From contig CANETG010000049.1 in the NCBI GenBank assembly GCA_947440875.1, positions 1 through 12,938 on the forward strand: DNA of 12,938 bases, read 5' to 3'. The DNA comes from Bacteriovoracaceae bacterium (GTDB lineage Bacteria; Bdellovibrionota; Bacteriovoracia; Bacteriovoracales; Bacteriovoracaceae). The position numbers and the translations under genes are program-made. The notes beneath the pieces are model-generated. The model searched no databases and was not told where the DNA came from. It worked only from the letters and a program-made list of their open reading frames with translations. Below, one piece after another: positions 6,783-12,938 of this stretch; positions within the stretch are counted from its first letter, which is position 1; every line of letters begins with the position of its first letter.

Positions 6783-8732
6783 TTATTGAAGGGTGTCAGC
6801 TTGGAAGAGCTTCACGATCTCACCACGTGTGATGGTCATAGAGTTCATTTTTTTTAGCCAGACGCCCTCCTTGAATTCCCACTCGGTTGTGAGACCTTTG
6901 AGTTTTCCGGCATCTTTTAGTCTGGCATCAAAATCATCTCGGCTTCCTACATTCCCCGTGAGTTTTAACGCCTCTGTCCCAATTTTCATCGCATCGAGGC
7001 CGAGAACTTCGATGAATGAAGCTGGCTTCCCGTAAATCTCCTGAAATTTTGTGAGCATGTCGTGATTAATATCTTTGGGATCATCTCCAATAAAATAAAG
7101 AGTCCCAAGATTTTTTTGTTCTTTCACCATTGATTTGGAAACCCAGCTTGGGCCGCCAACGACTTTAATCCGAGTCGCGTCGTAGTAACCGAGTGTAGGG
7201 ATGAGTTGTATTGCTTCATGCGGATAGCTCGCGATGAATACCCAGTCAAAATCGAGTACTGGAGGAAGTGTTTGGACTCTCCGGATGGAAGATCTTTCGT
7301 GCTCGTATACGTCTTCGAGAATTTTTAGTTCCTCCGATCTTTCTCGCGGATACTTGAGACCAAGAAACAATTGCGCTGAATCTCGGTAGTCATGGGAATT
7401 CTTCTGGAAACCCGCGATACTTGTGACCTGAAGATTTCTTTGGGAACTCTTTCTCCAGATCTCATCCAGGTACGCCTTGCCACCTTCATTTTCAGGATAG
7501 ATGACACCGATTCGTGGTCCGAATTTATTGACCATCTCGTCTGAGAGTAGTGTCGCAACTTGGGATTCAATGGATCCTTGAACTTCAATCAGGTGATGGT
7601 TCTTTTCTTCTTTCGGAAGATTAATCTGTGAAAGAGAAATATAAAGCACCCCAAATTTTCTTGCCTCCAGATACTCCGCCGTCGCAGACTCTGGGAAAAG
7701 TCCACCGATGATCATGGACACCTTATCCTCGCGAATAAGTTCCAGCACGGCTTCAGCTCCGCGCGCCGGAGAATCGAGAGAATCTTTTGTATGAATTTTA
7801 ATGTCTTCTGAAAGACCCATCACCTTGAGACCCGTATCGACACCAGCAAGCGCCTTCTGACCGAATGATGCTTTCTCTCCTGTGAGGGGAAGAACGAGTC
7901 CGATATCAGAAATACTAATACGAGTAGAGTTAGAAATTCTTAAATCGTATTCTTTGAGGAACTGATTCACTTCTTCGTTACCCACGTACTGAGACCTTAA
8001 CCAACCCACGAGATCGCCAGCACCAGATTTATCTCCCGCGACGAGTCGACTTTCAATATCCGTTCTCGCGAGATAAGCCACCCCAAGATTTGTTGCCCCG
8101 TTAAATTTTTCAAGGGCAGTAATCCGATCTACCGGTGAAAGTTTCTCGAACGATGCTTTCATCGGATCGTAAAGATTTGATCCTTGGACTTCGGCAAAAG
8201 TTTTTGCCTCCGACAAAAGTTTTGCCGACGAACTCACAATCATCATGTCGTTTTTAAATTTTTTCCCGTAAGCAAGTTCGAGCTGGGCAAACTTTTTTAC
8301 TTCCGCCGCCGTCAAAGATTTTACTTCAATTTGATCAAGCCTCGCTTTCAATTCGTTGTATTCATTCAGCATGTAGTGTCCACTCGCCATGTTGAGCTGA
8401 ACTTGTGAATGAAGCTGAGTCTCTTCGGGAGTATATTTTTCTGCGACTTGAAAGTTGAGTATAGATTTTCGAACTTCGCCTATGTTGAAAAGTGTTACTC
8501 CCTTCAAATTATATTTGAGAGCTTTCTCAATAGGAGAGAGATTGTCGTCATTGAGCTCGGATAATTTCGTGATGGCGGGCCTTGGCTTGTTGGCGCGAAT
8601 AAGTTCTCTCGCCTCATCGAGCTTTGCCTTCACTTCAGCAGAGATCTCAGACTCATCGATCGGTTTCTGGGCAGTCTGCATCCCACCGCACGCTGTAAGA
8701 AAAACCAACAGTAAGATGAAAAAATAACGCAT
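6783..8732 (-). CDS. LppC/LpoA-like lipoprotein, penicillin-binding protein activator family
   Basis: The chosen start gives 649 residues beginning MRYFFILLLVFLTAC, a classical lipoprotein signal with lipobox LTAC and lipidated Cys15. Residues about 30-265 are helical and TPR-like (for example AITKLSELN, FNIGEVRKSILNFQVAEKY). Residues about 274-640 form a type-1 periplasmic-binding fold, opening with IGLVLPLTGEKASFGQKAL and containing the typical VSMIIGGLFPESATA segment. This two-part layout is that of LpoA, the outer-membrane lipoprotein that stimulates penicillin-binding protein PBP1A. An amino-acid-receptor-like solute binder is a less likely alternative. Start choice: the frame is open back to 8855, but that would run through the dnaJ terminator and into dnaJ. 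The ATG at 8732 has AAAGG 7 nt upstream; 8759 is a weaker option. No clear promoter is visible. Confidence 0.85.
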   Translation of the reverse strand: MRYFFILLLVFLTACGGMQTAQKPIDESEISAEVKAKLDEARELIRANKPRPAITKLSELNDDNLSPIEKALKYNLKGVTLFNIGEVRKSILNFQVAEKYTPEETQLHSQVQLNMASGHYMLNEYNELKARLDQIEVKSLTAAEVKKFAQLELAYGKKFKNDMMIVSSSAKLLSEAKTFAEVQGSNLYDPMKASFEKLSPVDRITALEKFNGATNLGVAYLARTDIESRLVAGDKSGAGDLVGWLRSQYVGNEEVNQFLKEYDLRISNSTRISISDIGLVLPLTGEKASFGQKALAGVDTGLKVMGLSEDIKIHTKDSLDSPARGAEAVLELIREDKVSMIIGGLFPESATAEYLEARKFGVLYISLSQINLPKEEKNHHLIEVQGSIESQVATLLSDEMVNKFGPRIGVIYPENEGGKAYLDEIWRKSSQRNLQVTSIAGFQKNSHDYRDSAQLFLGLKYPRERSEELKILEDVYEHERSSIRRVQTLPPVLDFDWVFIASYPHEAIQLIPTLGYYDATRIKVVGGPSWVSKSMVKEQKNLGTLYFIGDDPKDINHDMLTKFQEIYGKPASFIEVLGLDAMKIGTEALKLTGNVGSRDDFDARLKDAGKLKGLTTEWEFKEGVWLKKMNSMTITRGEIVKLFQADTLQ

Positions 8733-8794
8733 AACAAACCTTTTTCTGAATGATCCCATCGAGCTTAACCTGTGGCCAAAAAATTGAGGAGGAT

Positions 8795-8819
8795 AAAAAA
8801 AGGGGAACCGAGGGTCCCC
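8795..8819 (-). terminator. Intrinsic terminator after dnaJ
   Basis: On the minus strand GGGGACC pairs with GGTTCCCC (one bulged T) around a CTC loop, followed at once by seven T residues (8801-8795). It lies 8 bp after the dnaJ stop and ends the grpE-dnaK-dnaJ unit, separating it from the lipoprotein gene. Confidence 0.9.
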
Positions 8820-8826
8820 CGGTGAT

Positions 8827-9969
8827 TTATTGAAAAAGTTCGCGAACCCGATCAAAAAAACCCTTCGTCATTGGATTTGTGTTCGATTCTAGCTCTGCGA
8901 GTCGAGTAAAAAGATCTCTCTGCTCTTTGTTAAGTTTCGTGGGTGTCTCGACATGAATAGTAAGGATCTGATCTCCGAAACCGTATCCACCGAGCTTCGT
9001 GATTCCTTTATTTCTCAACTTCATCTTCTGGCCCGACTGAGTGCCTTCTGGAATTTTCATGGAAACTCTTCCGTGAAGAGTAGGAACTTCTATTTCTGTC
9101 CCAAGTGCCGCTTGAGAAACACTAATCGGAACTTCACATTGAACATCGTATTCTTCGCGTTGAAAAAATTCATGCTCCTGGATATTGATCATGACGTACA
9201 AATCCCCTGAAGGACCGCCATTCATTCCGGCATCACCTTGACCAGTCAGCTTAAGCCTCTGACCCTCATCAATTCCTGCAGGAACTTTCACACTCAGTTT
9301 TTCTGGCTTTTTGTTTCTTCCACGACCATGACAAGAATCACATGGATCCTTGATCATTTGACCTTGACCATGACATTTCGGACAAGGCTGAGCGATGGTG
9401 AAGAATCCTTGCTGACGTCTTACTTCTCCATGGCCCTGGCACATATCGCATGTCACAGGTCCCGAGCCTTTTTTAGCTCCAGAGCCCTGACAGGTTTCAC
9501 ACACGCATGAACGTGTGATCTTCATTTCTTTTTCCACGCCGAAAGCTGCTTCTTCAAAAGTCACAGTCATTTCAGTTTGAAGGTCATCTCCCGCGACTAC
9601 ACGTCTGCCTCCACGACGACCACCGCGCTGGCCGCCCCGTGAACCGCCGAGAATATCTCCAAAGATATCACCGAAAATATCTCCGAGATCACCAAAGTCT
9701 CCACCTTGGAATCCACCCGGACCGCCACCCATTTGAGGACCGTCGTGTCCGAACTGCTCGTACATCTTTCTTTTTTGATCATCGAGAAGAACATCCGCAG
9801 CGTGTGAAGCTTCTTTGAACAATGCTTCTGATTCTTTATTTCCCTGGTTCTTATCGGGATGGTGTTGCATCGCCAGTTTTCTGTAAGCCTTTTTGATTTC
9901 TTCTTTCGAAGCACCTTTTGCCAAACCTAGAACTTCGTATAAATCGCGTTTCGTACTCATAGCACCCAT
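8827..9969 (-). CDS. dnaJ: Chaperone protein DnaJ (Hsp40)
   Basis: DnaJ delivers unfolded clients to DnaK and stimulates its ATPase. All parts of a class-I Hsp40 are present in 380 residues: the J domain (about 7-74) with the essential HPD at 37-39, the Gly/Phe region (about 80-108), four CxxCxGxG zinc-finger repeats (from Cys157, Cys174, Cys196 and Cys210), and two C-terminal client-binding domains. The tail of the Gly/Phe region is unusually rich in Arg-Gly (about 110-123). The start is ATG at 9969, 9 nt after GAGGGG; a second ATG at 9960 (MSTKRD) has the more usual N-terminus but a weaker ribosome-binding site. The GAGGGG lies within the 3' arm of a hairpin after dnaK, so expression may be attenuated relative to dnaK. 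Confidence 0.97.
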   Translation of the reverse strand: MGAMSTKRDLYEVLGLAKGASKEEIKKAYRKLAMQHHPDKNQGNKESEALFKEASHAADVLLDDQKRKMYEQFGHDGPQMGGGPGGFQGGDFGDLGDIFGDIFGDILGGSRGGQRGGRRGGRRVVAGDDLQTEMTVTFEEAAFGVEKEMKITRSCVCETCQGSGAKKGSGPVTCDMCQGHGEVRRQQGFFTIAQPCPKCHGQGQMIKDPCDSCHGRGRNKKPEKLSVKVPAGIDEGQRLKLTGQGDAGMNGGPSGDLYVMINIQEHEFFQREEYDVQCEVPISVSQAALGTEIEVPTLHGRVSMKIPEGTQSGQKMKLRNKGITKLGGYGFGDQILTIHVETPTKLNKEQRDLFTRLAELESNTNPMTKGFFDRVRELFQ

Positions 9970-9973
9970 AGAG

Positions 9974-9999
9974 AAAAGCCCCTCACTTTCGTAAGGGGC
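9974..9999 (-). terminator. GAAA-loop hairpin with short U-run between dnaK and dnaJ (attenuator-like)
   Basis: On the minus strand GCCCCTTAC, loop GAAA, then GTGAGGGGC form a 9-bp stem with one G-U pair, followed by TTTTCTCT. GNRA loops are very stable. The U-run is short, so partial readthrough into dnaJ is expected. The 3' arm contains GAGGGG, the best ribosome-binding site for dnaJ. Confidence 0.7.
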
Positions 10000-10024
10000 C
10001 TTCAGGAAAAACTGTTTTTAAAAA

Positions 10025-11941
10025 TTAAACTTCTTTATAATCGGCATCGACTACATCGTCTCCATCATCCTTCTTGTCCGTTTTTGCTCCGGCATTGGTT
10101 TCTGTCCCACCGTTGGTCGCGCCGGTATCAGCTCCGGGCTGGGCGTACATATACTGGGCAAGGCTGTGAGCGACGTTTTGTAATCTTTCAGTCGCTGCTT
10201 TAATTTCGTCCAAAGAATCTGAAGTGAGTTTGCTTTTTGCTTCACTGATTGCTCCTTCAAGCTCAGTCTTTTTATCGGCCGGCACTTTATCGCCAGCTTC
10301 CTTCATCCCTTTTTCAGAGGCAAAGACAAGACTGTCTAAGTTATTGCGGGCATCCACCACCTCGCGGCGTTTCTGGTCTACCTCGCGGTTCTTCTCGGCA
10401 TCCTGAACCATTCGCTTGATCTCTTCTTCCGAAAGACCAGAGTTAGAAGTGATCACGATGTTTTGAGATTTCCCAGTCGCTTTATCTGTCGATGTCACGT
10501 GGACAATCCCGTTTGCATCAATATCAAAAGTCACTTCAATCTGAGGGACCCCGCGTGGTGCCGGAGAAATCCCTGTCAGGTCAAAGCGCCCGAGTGTTTT
10601 GTTGTCAGACACAAACTCACGTTCCCCTTGGAGTACGTGAATGGAAACTGCTGGCTGGTTATCAACCGCAGTAGAGAACGTTTGTGATTTCTTCGTCGGA
10701 ATCGTCGTGTTCTTTTCGATGATTCTTGTGAACACGTTCCCGAGTGTCTCAATCCCAAGTGACAACGGAGTCACATCAAGGAGGAGAACATCTTTCACGT
10801 CACCAGCAAGGACTCCGCCCTGGATCGCAGCTCCGGCCGCGACCACTTCATCCGGATTCACACCTTTTGAAGGTTCTTTGCCAAAAATTTCCTTCACTTT
10901 CTGCTGCACGATCGGCATTCGAGTCGCACCACCGACGAGAATCACTTCGTGAATCTCAGCTAGAGAAAGACCAGAATCTTTGATCGCGGTCTTACAAGGG
11001 GCCACGAGTTTCTCGATGAGGTCACCGATCAAAGATTCGAACTTCGCTCTCGAAAGATTGAGGTTCAAATGCTTAGGACCAGTGGCATCCATCGTGATGA
11101 ACGGAAGATTGACATCGGTTTGAGTCACACTTGAGAGCTCGTGCTTCGCTTTTTCTGCGGCTTCCTTCAATCTCTGGAGCGCCATTTTATCGTTCTTAAG
11201 ATCAATCCCTGATTCTTTTTTAAATTCTTCAGCGATCCAGTTAATGATTCTGTAATCGAAATCCTCACCACCAAGGAATGTATCACCATTGGTAGATTTC
11301 ACTTCAAAAACTCCATCCGAAGTAATCTCGAGAACTGAGACGTCGAATGTACCACCACCTAAATCAAAGACGGCGATGTTCTGATCTTTTTTCGCATCAA
11401 GGCCGTAAGCCAGAGCGGCCGCAGTTGGTTCGTTGATGATCCGTTTGACATCAAGGCCTGCAATTCGGCCAGCATCTTTAGTTGCTTGTCTCTGAGCATC
11501 GTTAAAGTATGCTGGGACAGTGATCACTGCTTCAGTGACCGGCTGACCAAGATAGTCCTCAGCAGCTTTTTTCATTTTCTCAAGAATTTTTGCCGAAATT
11601 TCCTGCGCAGAGAATTCTTTACCATCCACTTTGACCCATGCGTCTCCGTTCTTGTTAGCAAAGATTTCAAACGGAGCGATTTTATGAAAGTGGGCCACTT
11701 CTTTATCCGTAAATTTCCGACCAACGAGGCGCTTGACTCCGAAAAGAGTTTTCGTTGGGTTCGTGACCGCCTGTCTCTTAGCGACCTGACCAACCAAGTT
11801 TTCGCCGCTGGTTGAAAACCCAACGATAGAAGGTGTTGTATTGTGCCCTTCTGCGTTCGGAACAATTTTATAAGTTCCATTTTCCATCACCGCTACGCAC
11901 GAGTTGGTTGTCCCTAAGTCGATTCCAATAATTTTTCCCAT
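10025..11941 (-). CDS. dnaK: Chaperone protein DnaK (Hsp70)
   Basis: DnaK is the ATP-driven Hsp70 chaperone that binds exposed hydrophobic peptides in the cytosol, with DnaJ as activator and GrpE as exchange factor. The 638-residue length is standard. The nucleotide-binding domain shows IIGIDLGTTNSCVAV at the N-terminus, VITVPAYFNDAQRQATKDAG, IINEPTAAALAYGLD and the phosphate-2 loop VFDLGGGTFDVSV. The interdomain linker and substrate domain follow (DVLLLDVTPLSLGIETLG), and the protein ends in a disordered tail with the family's acidic motif DDVVDADYKEV. An AAGGAG site precedes the ATG. It lies 30 bp after grpE, with which it should be co-transcribed. Confidence 0.98.
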   Translation of the reverse strand: MGKIIGIDLGTTNSCVAVMENGTYKIVPNAEGHNTTPSIVGFSTSGENLVGQVAKRQAVTNPTKTLFGVKRLVGRKFTDKEVAHFHKIAPFEIFANKNGDAWVKVDGKEFSAQEISAKILEKMKKAAEDYLGQPVTEAVITVPAYFNDAQRQATKDAGRIAGLDVKRIINEPTAAALAYGLDAKKDQNIAVFDLGGGTFDVSVLEITSDGVFEVKSTNGDTFLGGEDFDYRIINWIAEEFKKESGIDLKNDKMALQRLKEAAEKAKHELSSVTQTDVNLPFITMDATGPKHLNLNLSRAKFESLIGDLIEKLVAPCKTAIKDSGLSLAEIHEVILVGGATRMPIVQQKVKEIFGKEPSKGVNPDEVVAAGAAIQGGVLAGDVKDVLLLDVTPLSLGIETLGNVFTRIIEKNTTIPTKKSQTFSTAVDNQPAVSIHVLQGEREFVSDNKTLGRFDLTGISPAPRGVPQIEVTFDIDANGIVHVTSTDKATGKSQNIVITSNSGLSEEEIKRMVQDAEKNREVDQKRREVVDARNNLDSLVFASEKGMKEAGDKVPADKKTELEGAISEAKSKLTSDSLDEIKAATERLQNVAHSLAQYMYAQPGADTGATNGGTETNAGAKTDKKDDGDDVVDADYKEV

Positions 11942-11971
11942 ATCTTTTCTCCTTGTATCTGAATACGTTTG

Positions 11972-12493
11972 TTACTGTTTATCACTTGCGACGACGACCT
12001 TAGCGGCACGGATAACCCGACCATTAAGGATGTAGCCCTTTTGAAACTCTTTAATCACTTCGTTCGGTCTTTTCCCTTCCACATGTTCCTGGGCAAGTGC
12101 CTCATGGAAATTGGGATCAAAATCTTTTCCGATGGCCTCAATCGTCGTGAGGCCCTGCTTCACGAGAGTGTCGAGAAACTGTTTATTCACCATGTGAAGG
12201 CCAGTAACGATGTTCTTCACTTTCGTGTCGTCATCGCCCTTAAGCATATCTATCGTACGGTCAAAATTATCGACCACCTGAATCAGGTCCATCAGAACCT
12301 TTTCGTTTCCGTATTTCAAAAGGTTTTCTTTTTCGCGTTCCATCCGCTTACGGTAGTTTTCCATCTCAGCAGCCAGATAAAAATACTTTGCCTTATAGTC
12401 GACTTCTTCTTTTTTAGGAAGTGTCTCAACCTCGGCTTCGGTTTTCATTTCTTCCGTCTCCGGATTCGTCTTATCGTTTTCGTTTTGTTCCAT
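11972..12493 (-). CDS. grpE: Nucleotide exchange factor GrpE
   Basis: GrpE dimers release ADP from DnaK. This 173-residue protein has an acidic disordered N-terminus (1-30), the long dimerisation helix (about 33-70, with AEMENYRKRMEREK and DLIQVVDNFDRTIDML), and the C-terminal beta-wing that contacts DnaK, carrying the family signature in KDFDPNFHEAL and GYILNGRVIRAAKV. Length is slightly short of E. coli GrpE, mostly in the N-terminus. No strong Shine-Dalgarno sequence precedes the ATG (only GTGAG), but the start agrees with the expected N-terminal layout. It is the first gene after the predicted heat-shock promoter. Confidence 0.96.
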   Translation of the reverse strand: MEQNENDKTNPETEEMKTEAEVETLPKKEEVDYKAKYFYLAAEMENYRKRMEREKENLLKYGNEKVLMDLIQVVDNFDRTIDMLKGDDDTKVKNIVTGLHMVNKQFLDTLVKQGLTTIEAIGKDFDPNFHEALAQEHVEGKRPNEVIKEFQKGYILNGRVIRAAKVVVASDKQ

Positions 12494-12524
12494 TGGTCGC
12501 TCACACGTTGGAGTTATGACAACA

Positions 12525-12552
12525 AGATGGGTCCATCCCTATGAGTGTCAAT
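12525..12552 (-). promoter_or_regulatory. Predicted RpoH (sigma-32)-type heat-shock promoter of grpE-dnaK-dnaJ
   Basis: On the minus strand ATTGACA (12552-12546), a 13-nt spacer and ACCCATCT (12532-12525) resemble the E. coli sigma-32 consensus CTTGAAA and CCCCATNT, with 5 of 7 and 7 of 8 matches. As I recall it, the spacing equals that of the E. coli dnaK P1 promoter. Transcription would begin about 25 nt before grpE. The -35 also reads TTGACA, a perfect sigma-70 hexamer, but no good -10 lies 16-18 nt downstream. Confidence 0.55.
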
Positions 12553-12607
12553 GTTACGAGAGTAAAAATAATATGATTTTTCGTTTGGATAAGTGCCTGA
12601 AATTGGA

Positions 12608-12621
12608 CTCAGATTTCTGAG
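12608..12621. repeat. 14-bp perfect palindrome in the hemW-grpE gap
   Basis: CTCAGA, TT, TCTGAG lies 56 bp upstream of the predicted -35 of the grpE promoter and 22 bp after the hemW-like stop. No T-run follows, so termination is unlikely. It may be an operator or a chance palindrome. The remainder of the 150-bp gap (12494-12643) shows no gene and no CIRCE element. Confidence 0.35.
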
Positions 12622-12643
12622 AAGACAACTTTAGTGCAGAGAA

Positions 12644-12938
12644 TTACGCAAGCCCCTTCCGGAAGAGGTCGTCCATCAATGAATCCATCATCACAAAACC
12701 CAGGGAATTTAGGACCATTTTCTCATTGTTCCATCGACCGTAATTGAGCCCTTCCCATTGGGCAAAGATCTCTGCCAAGCTGGGCGTGATCTTTTCCGGA
12801 ATCCAACCTTCTGAAGTTCTGAGGCTGAGATAAATCCGCTCGAGATTGAGTTCTTTTTCTCCCAAAATTTCAGGCTGGATTTCCGCGTTCATCACCTTCC
12901 AACTATAGCGAAAAGCCTCACTTTTTCCATGTGCAAAA
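12644..12938 (-). CDS. hemW: C-terminal part of a HemW-like radical SAM protein, 5' end cut by right window edge
   Basis: A short frame starting at GTG/ATG near 12895-12892 could be read as an 83-residue gene, but the same frame is open without a stop to the right edge (97 residues visible), so it is more likely a 3' fragment. The text begins FAHGKSEAFRYSWK, like the GAHSY/RYWN region of HemW, and continues with ELNLERIYLSLRTSEGW and NSLGFVMMDSLMDDLF, which fit the HemN_C domain at the end of HemW. HemW is a haem chaperone related to coproporphyrinogen III oxidase; its radical-SAM cysteines would lie outside the window. Position supports the call: hemW stands just upstream of the grpE-dnaK-dnaJ cluster in many bacteria. 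It would be wrong if the frame closes just beyond the edge. Confidence 0.72.
   Translation of the reverse strand, partial: FAHGKSEAFRYSWKVMNAEIQPEILGEKELNLERIYLSLRTSEGWIPEKITPSLAEIFAQWEGLNYGRWNNEKMVLNSLGFVMMDSLMDDLFRKGLA

Noticed and set aside
6831..6855. Terminator for hpt: near-palindrome CACCACGTGTGATG followed by a T-run
   Set aside because: The stem has a mismatch and no loop, and the T-run is separated from it; it lies inside the converging coding sequence.
8733..8855. A longer LpoA-like protein starting at 8855
   Set aside because: It would put 41 residues before a perfect lipoprotein signal peptide, overlap the end of dnaJ and run through the dnaJ terminator.
11969..12544. A 191-residue plus-strand frame
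   Set aside because: It is the complement of grpE, which has its full family signature; the Phe/His-rich translation is a shadow.
12644..12895. An 83-residue stand-alone hypothetical gene starting at GTG/ATG 12895/12892
   Set aside because: The frame is open to the window edge and the upstream residues (AHGKSEAFRYSW) continue the HemW-like pattern, so it is better read as the end of a longer gene.
12902..12907. TATAGT on the minus strand as a -10 element for a small gene at the right edge
   Set aside because: It has no -35 at proper spacing and would start transcription on the start codon; it lies inside the likely hemW coding sequence.
1..12938. Mobile elements, CRISPR arrays, tRNA or rRNA genes
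   Set aside because: No repeat arrays, transposase-like frames, terminal repeats or RNA-gene patterns were seen; the window is filled with core genes.

Overview
The window looks like an ordinary stretch of core chromosome from a moderately AT-rich Gram-negative bacterium. The most likely source is Bdellovibrionota, perhaps the Bacteriovorax/Peredibacter side. That placement is inference: it rests on outer-membrane-type lipoproteins, a complete MreB, and a TadC/DUF192/FHA cluster like the Tad/Flp-pilus genes of predatory bacteria. A 16S or ribosomal-protein marker would be needed to settle it. I see no mobile element, CRISPR array, tRNA or rRNA. All genes except hpt lie on the minus strand, so they are transcribed from right to left.

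Right end (12938 to 8795): a heat-shock chaperone cluster. The C-terminal part of a HemW-like protein enters from the right edge. A 150-bp gap follows, holding a promoter with the layout of an RpoH (sigma-32) site, then grpE, dnaK and dnaJ. The familiar order hemW-hrcA-grpE-dnaK-dnaJ is kept except that hrcA is absent from its usual place, and no CIRCE operator is visible. A stable GAAA-loop hairpin between dnaK and dnaJ covers the dnaJ Shine-Dalgarno sequence. A strong intrinsic terminator follows dnaJ.

Middle (8732 to 6056): a lipoprotein of the penicillin-binding-protein-activator (LppC/LpoA-like) type converges with hpt, a hypoxanthine phosphoribosyltransferase with an atypical active-site loop. 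Their stop codons abut with no base between them. hpt has a good extended -10 promoter in the region it shares with the divergent mreB.

Left of that (6055 to 2346): a compact run of mreB, a PilZ-domain protein, an unrecognised lipoprotein and nagZ (family 3 beta-N-acetylhexosaminidase), spaced -4 to 17 bp apart. This links the rod-shape cytoskeleton, a predicted cyclic-di-GMP receptor, an envelope lipoprotein and cell-wall recycling in one transcript.

Left end (2251 to 1): a tightly coupled run of tadC, a DUF192 protein and an FHA-domain membrane protein that continues past the left edge. The TadC carries an unusual exported N-terminal domain with four cysteines. Nothing here is clearly a new biological system. 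The best leads are the mreB-PilZ-lipoprotein-nagZ operon, the enlarged TadC, the hairpin at dnaJ and the predicted sigma-32-type control of grpE-dnaK.
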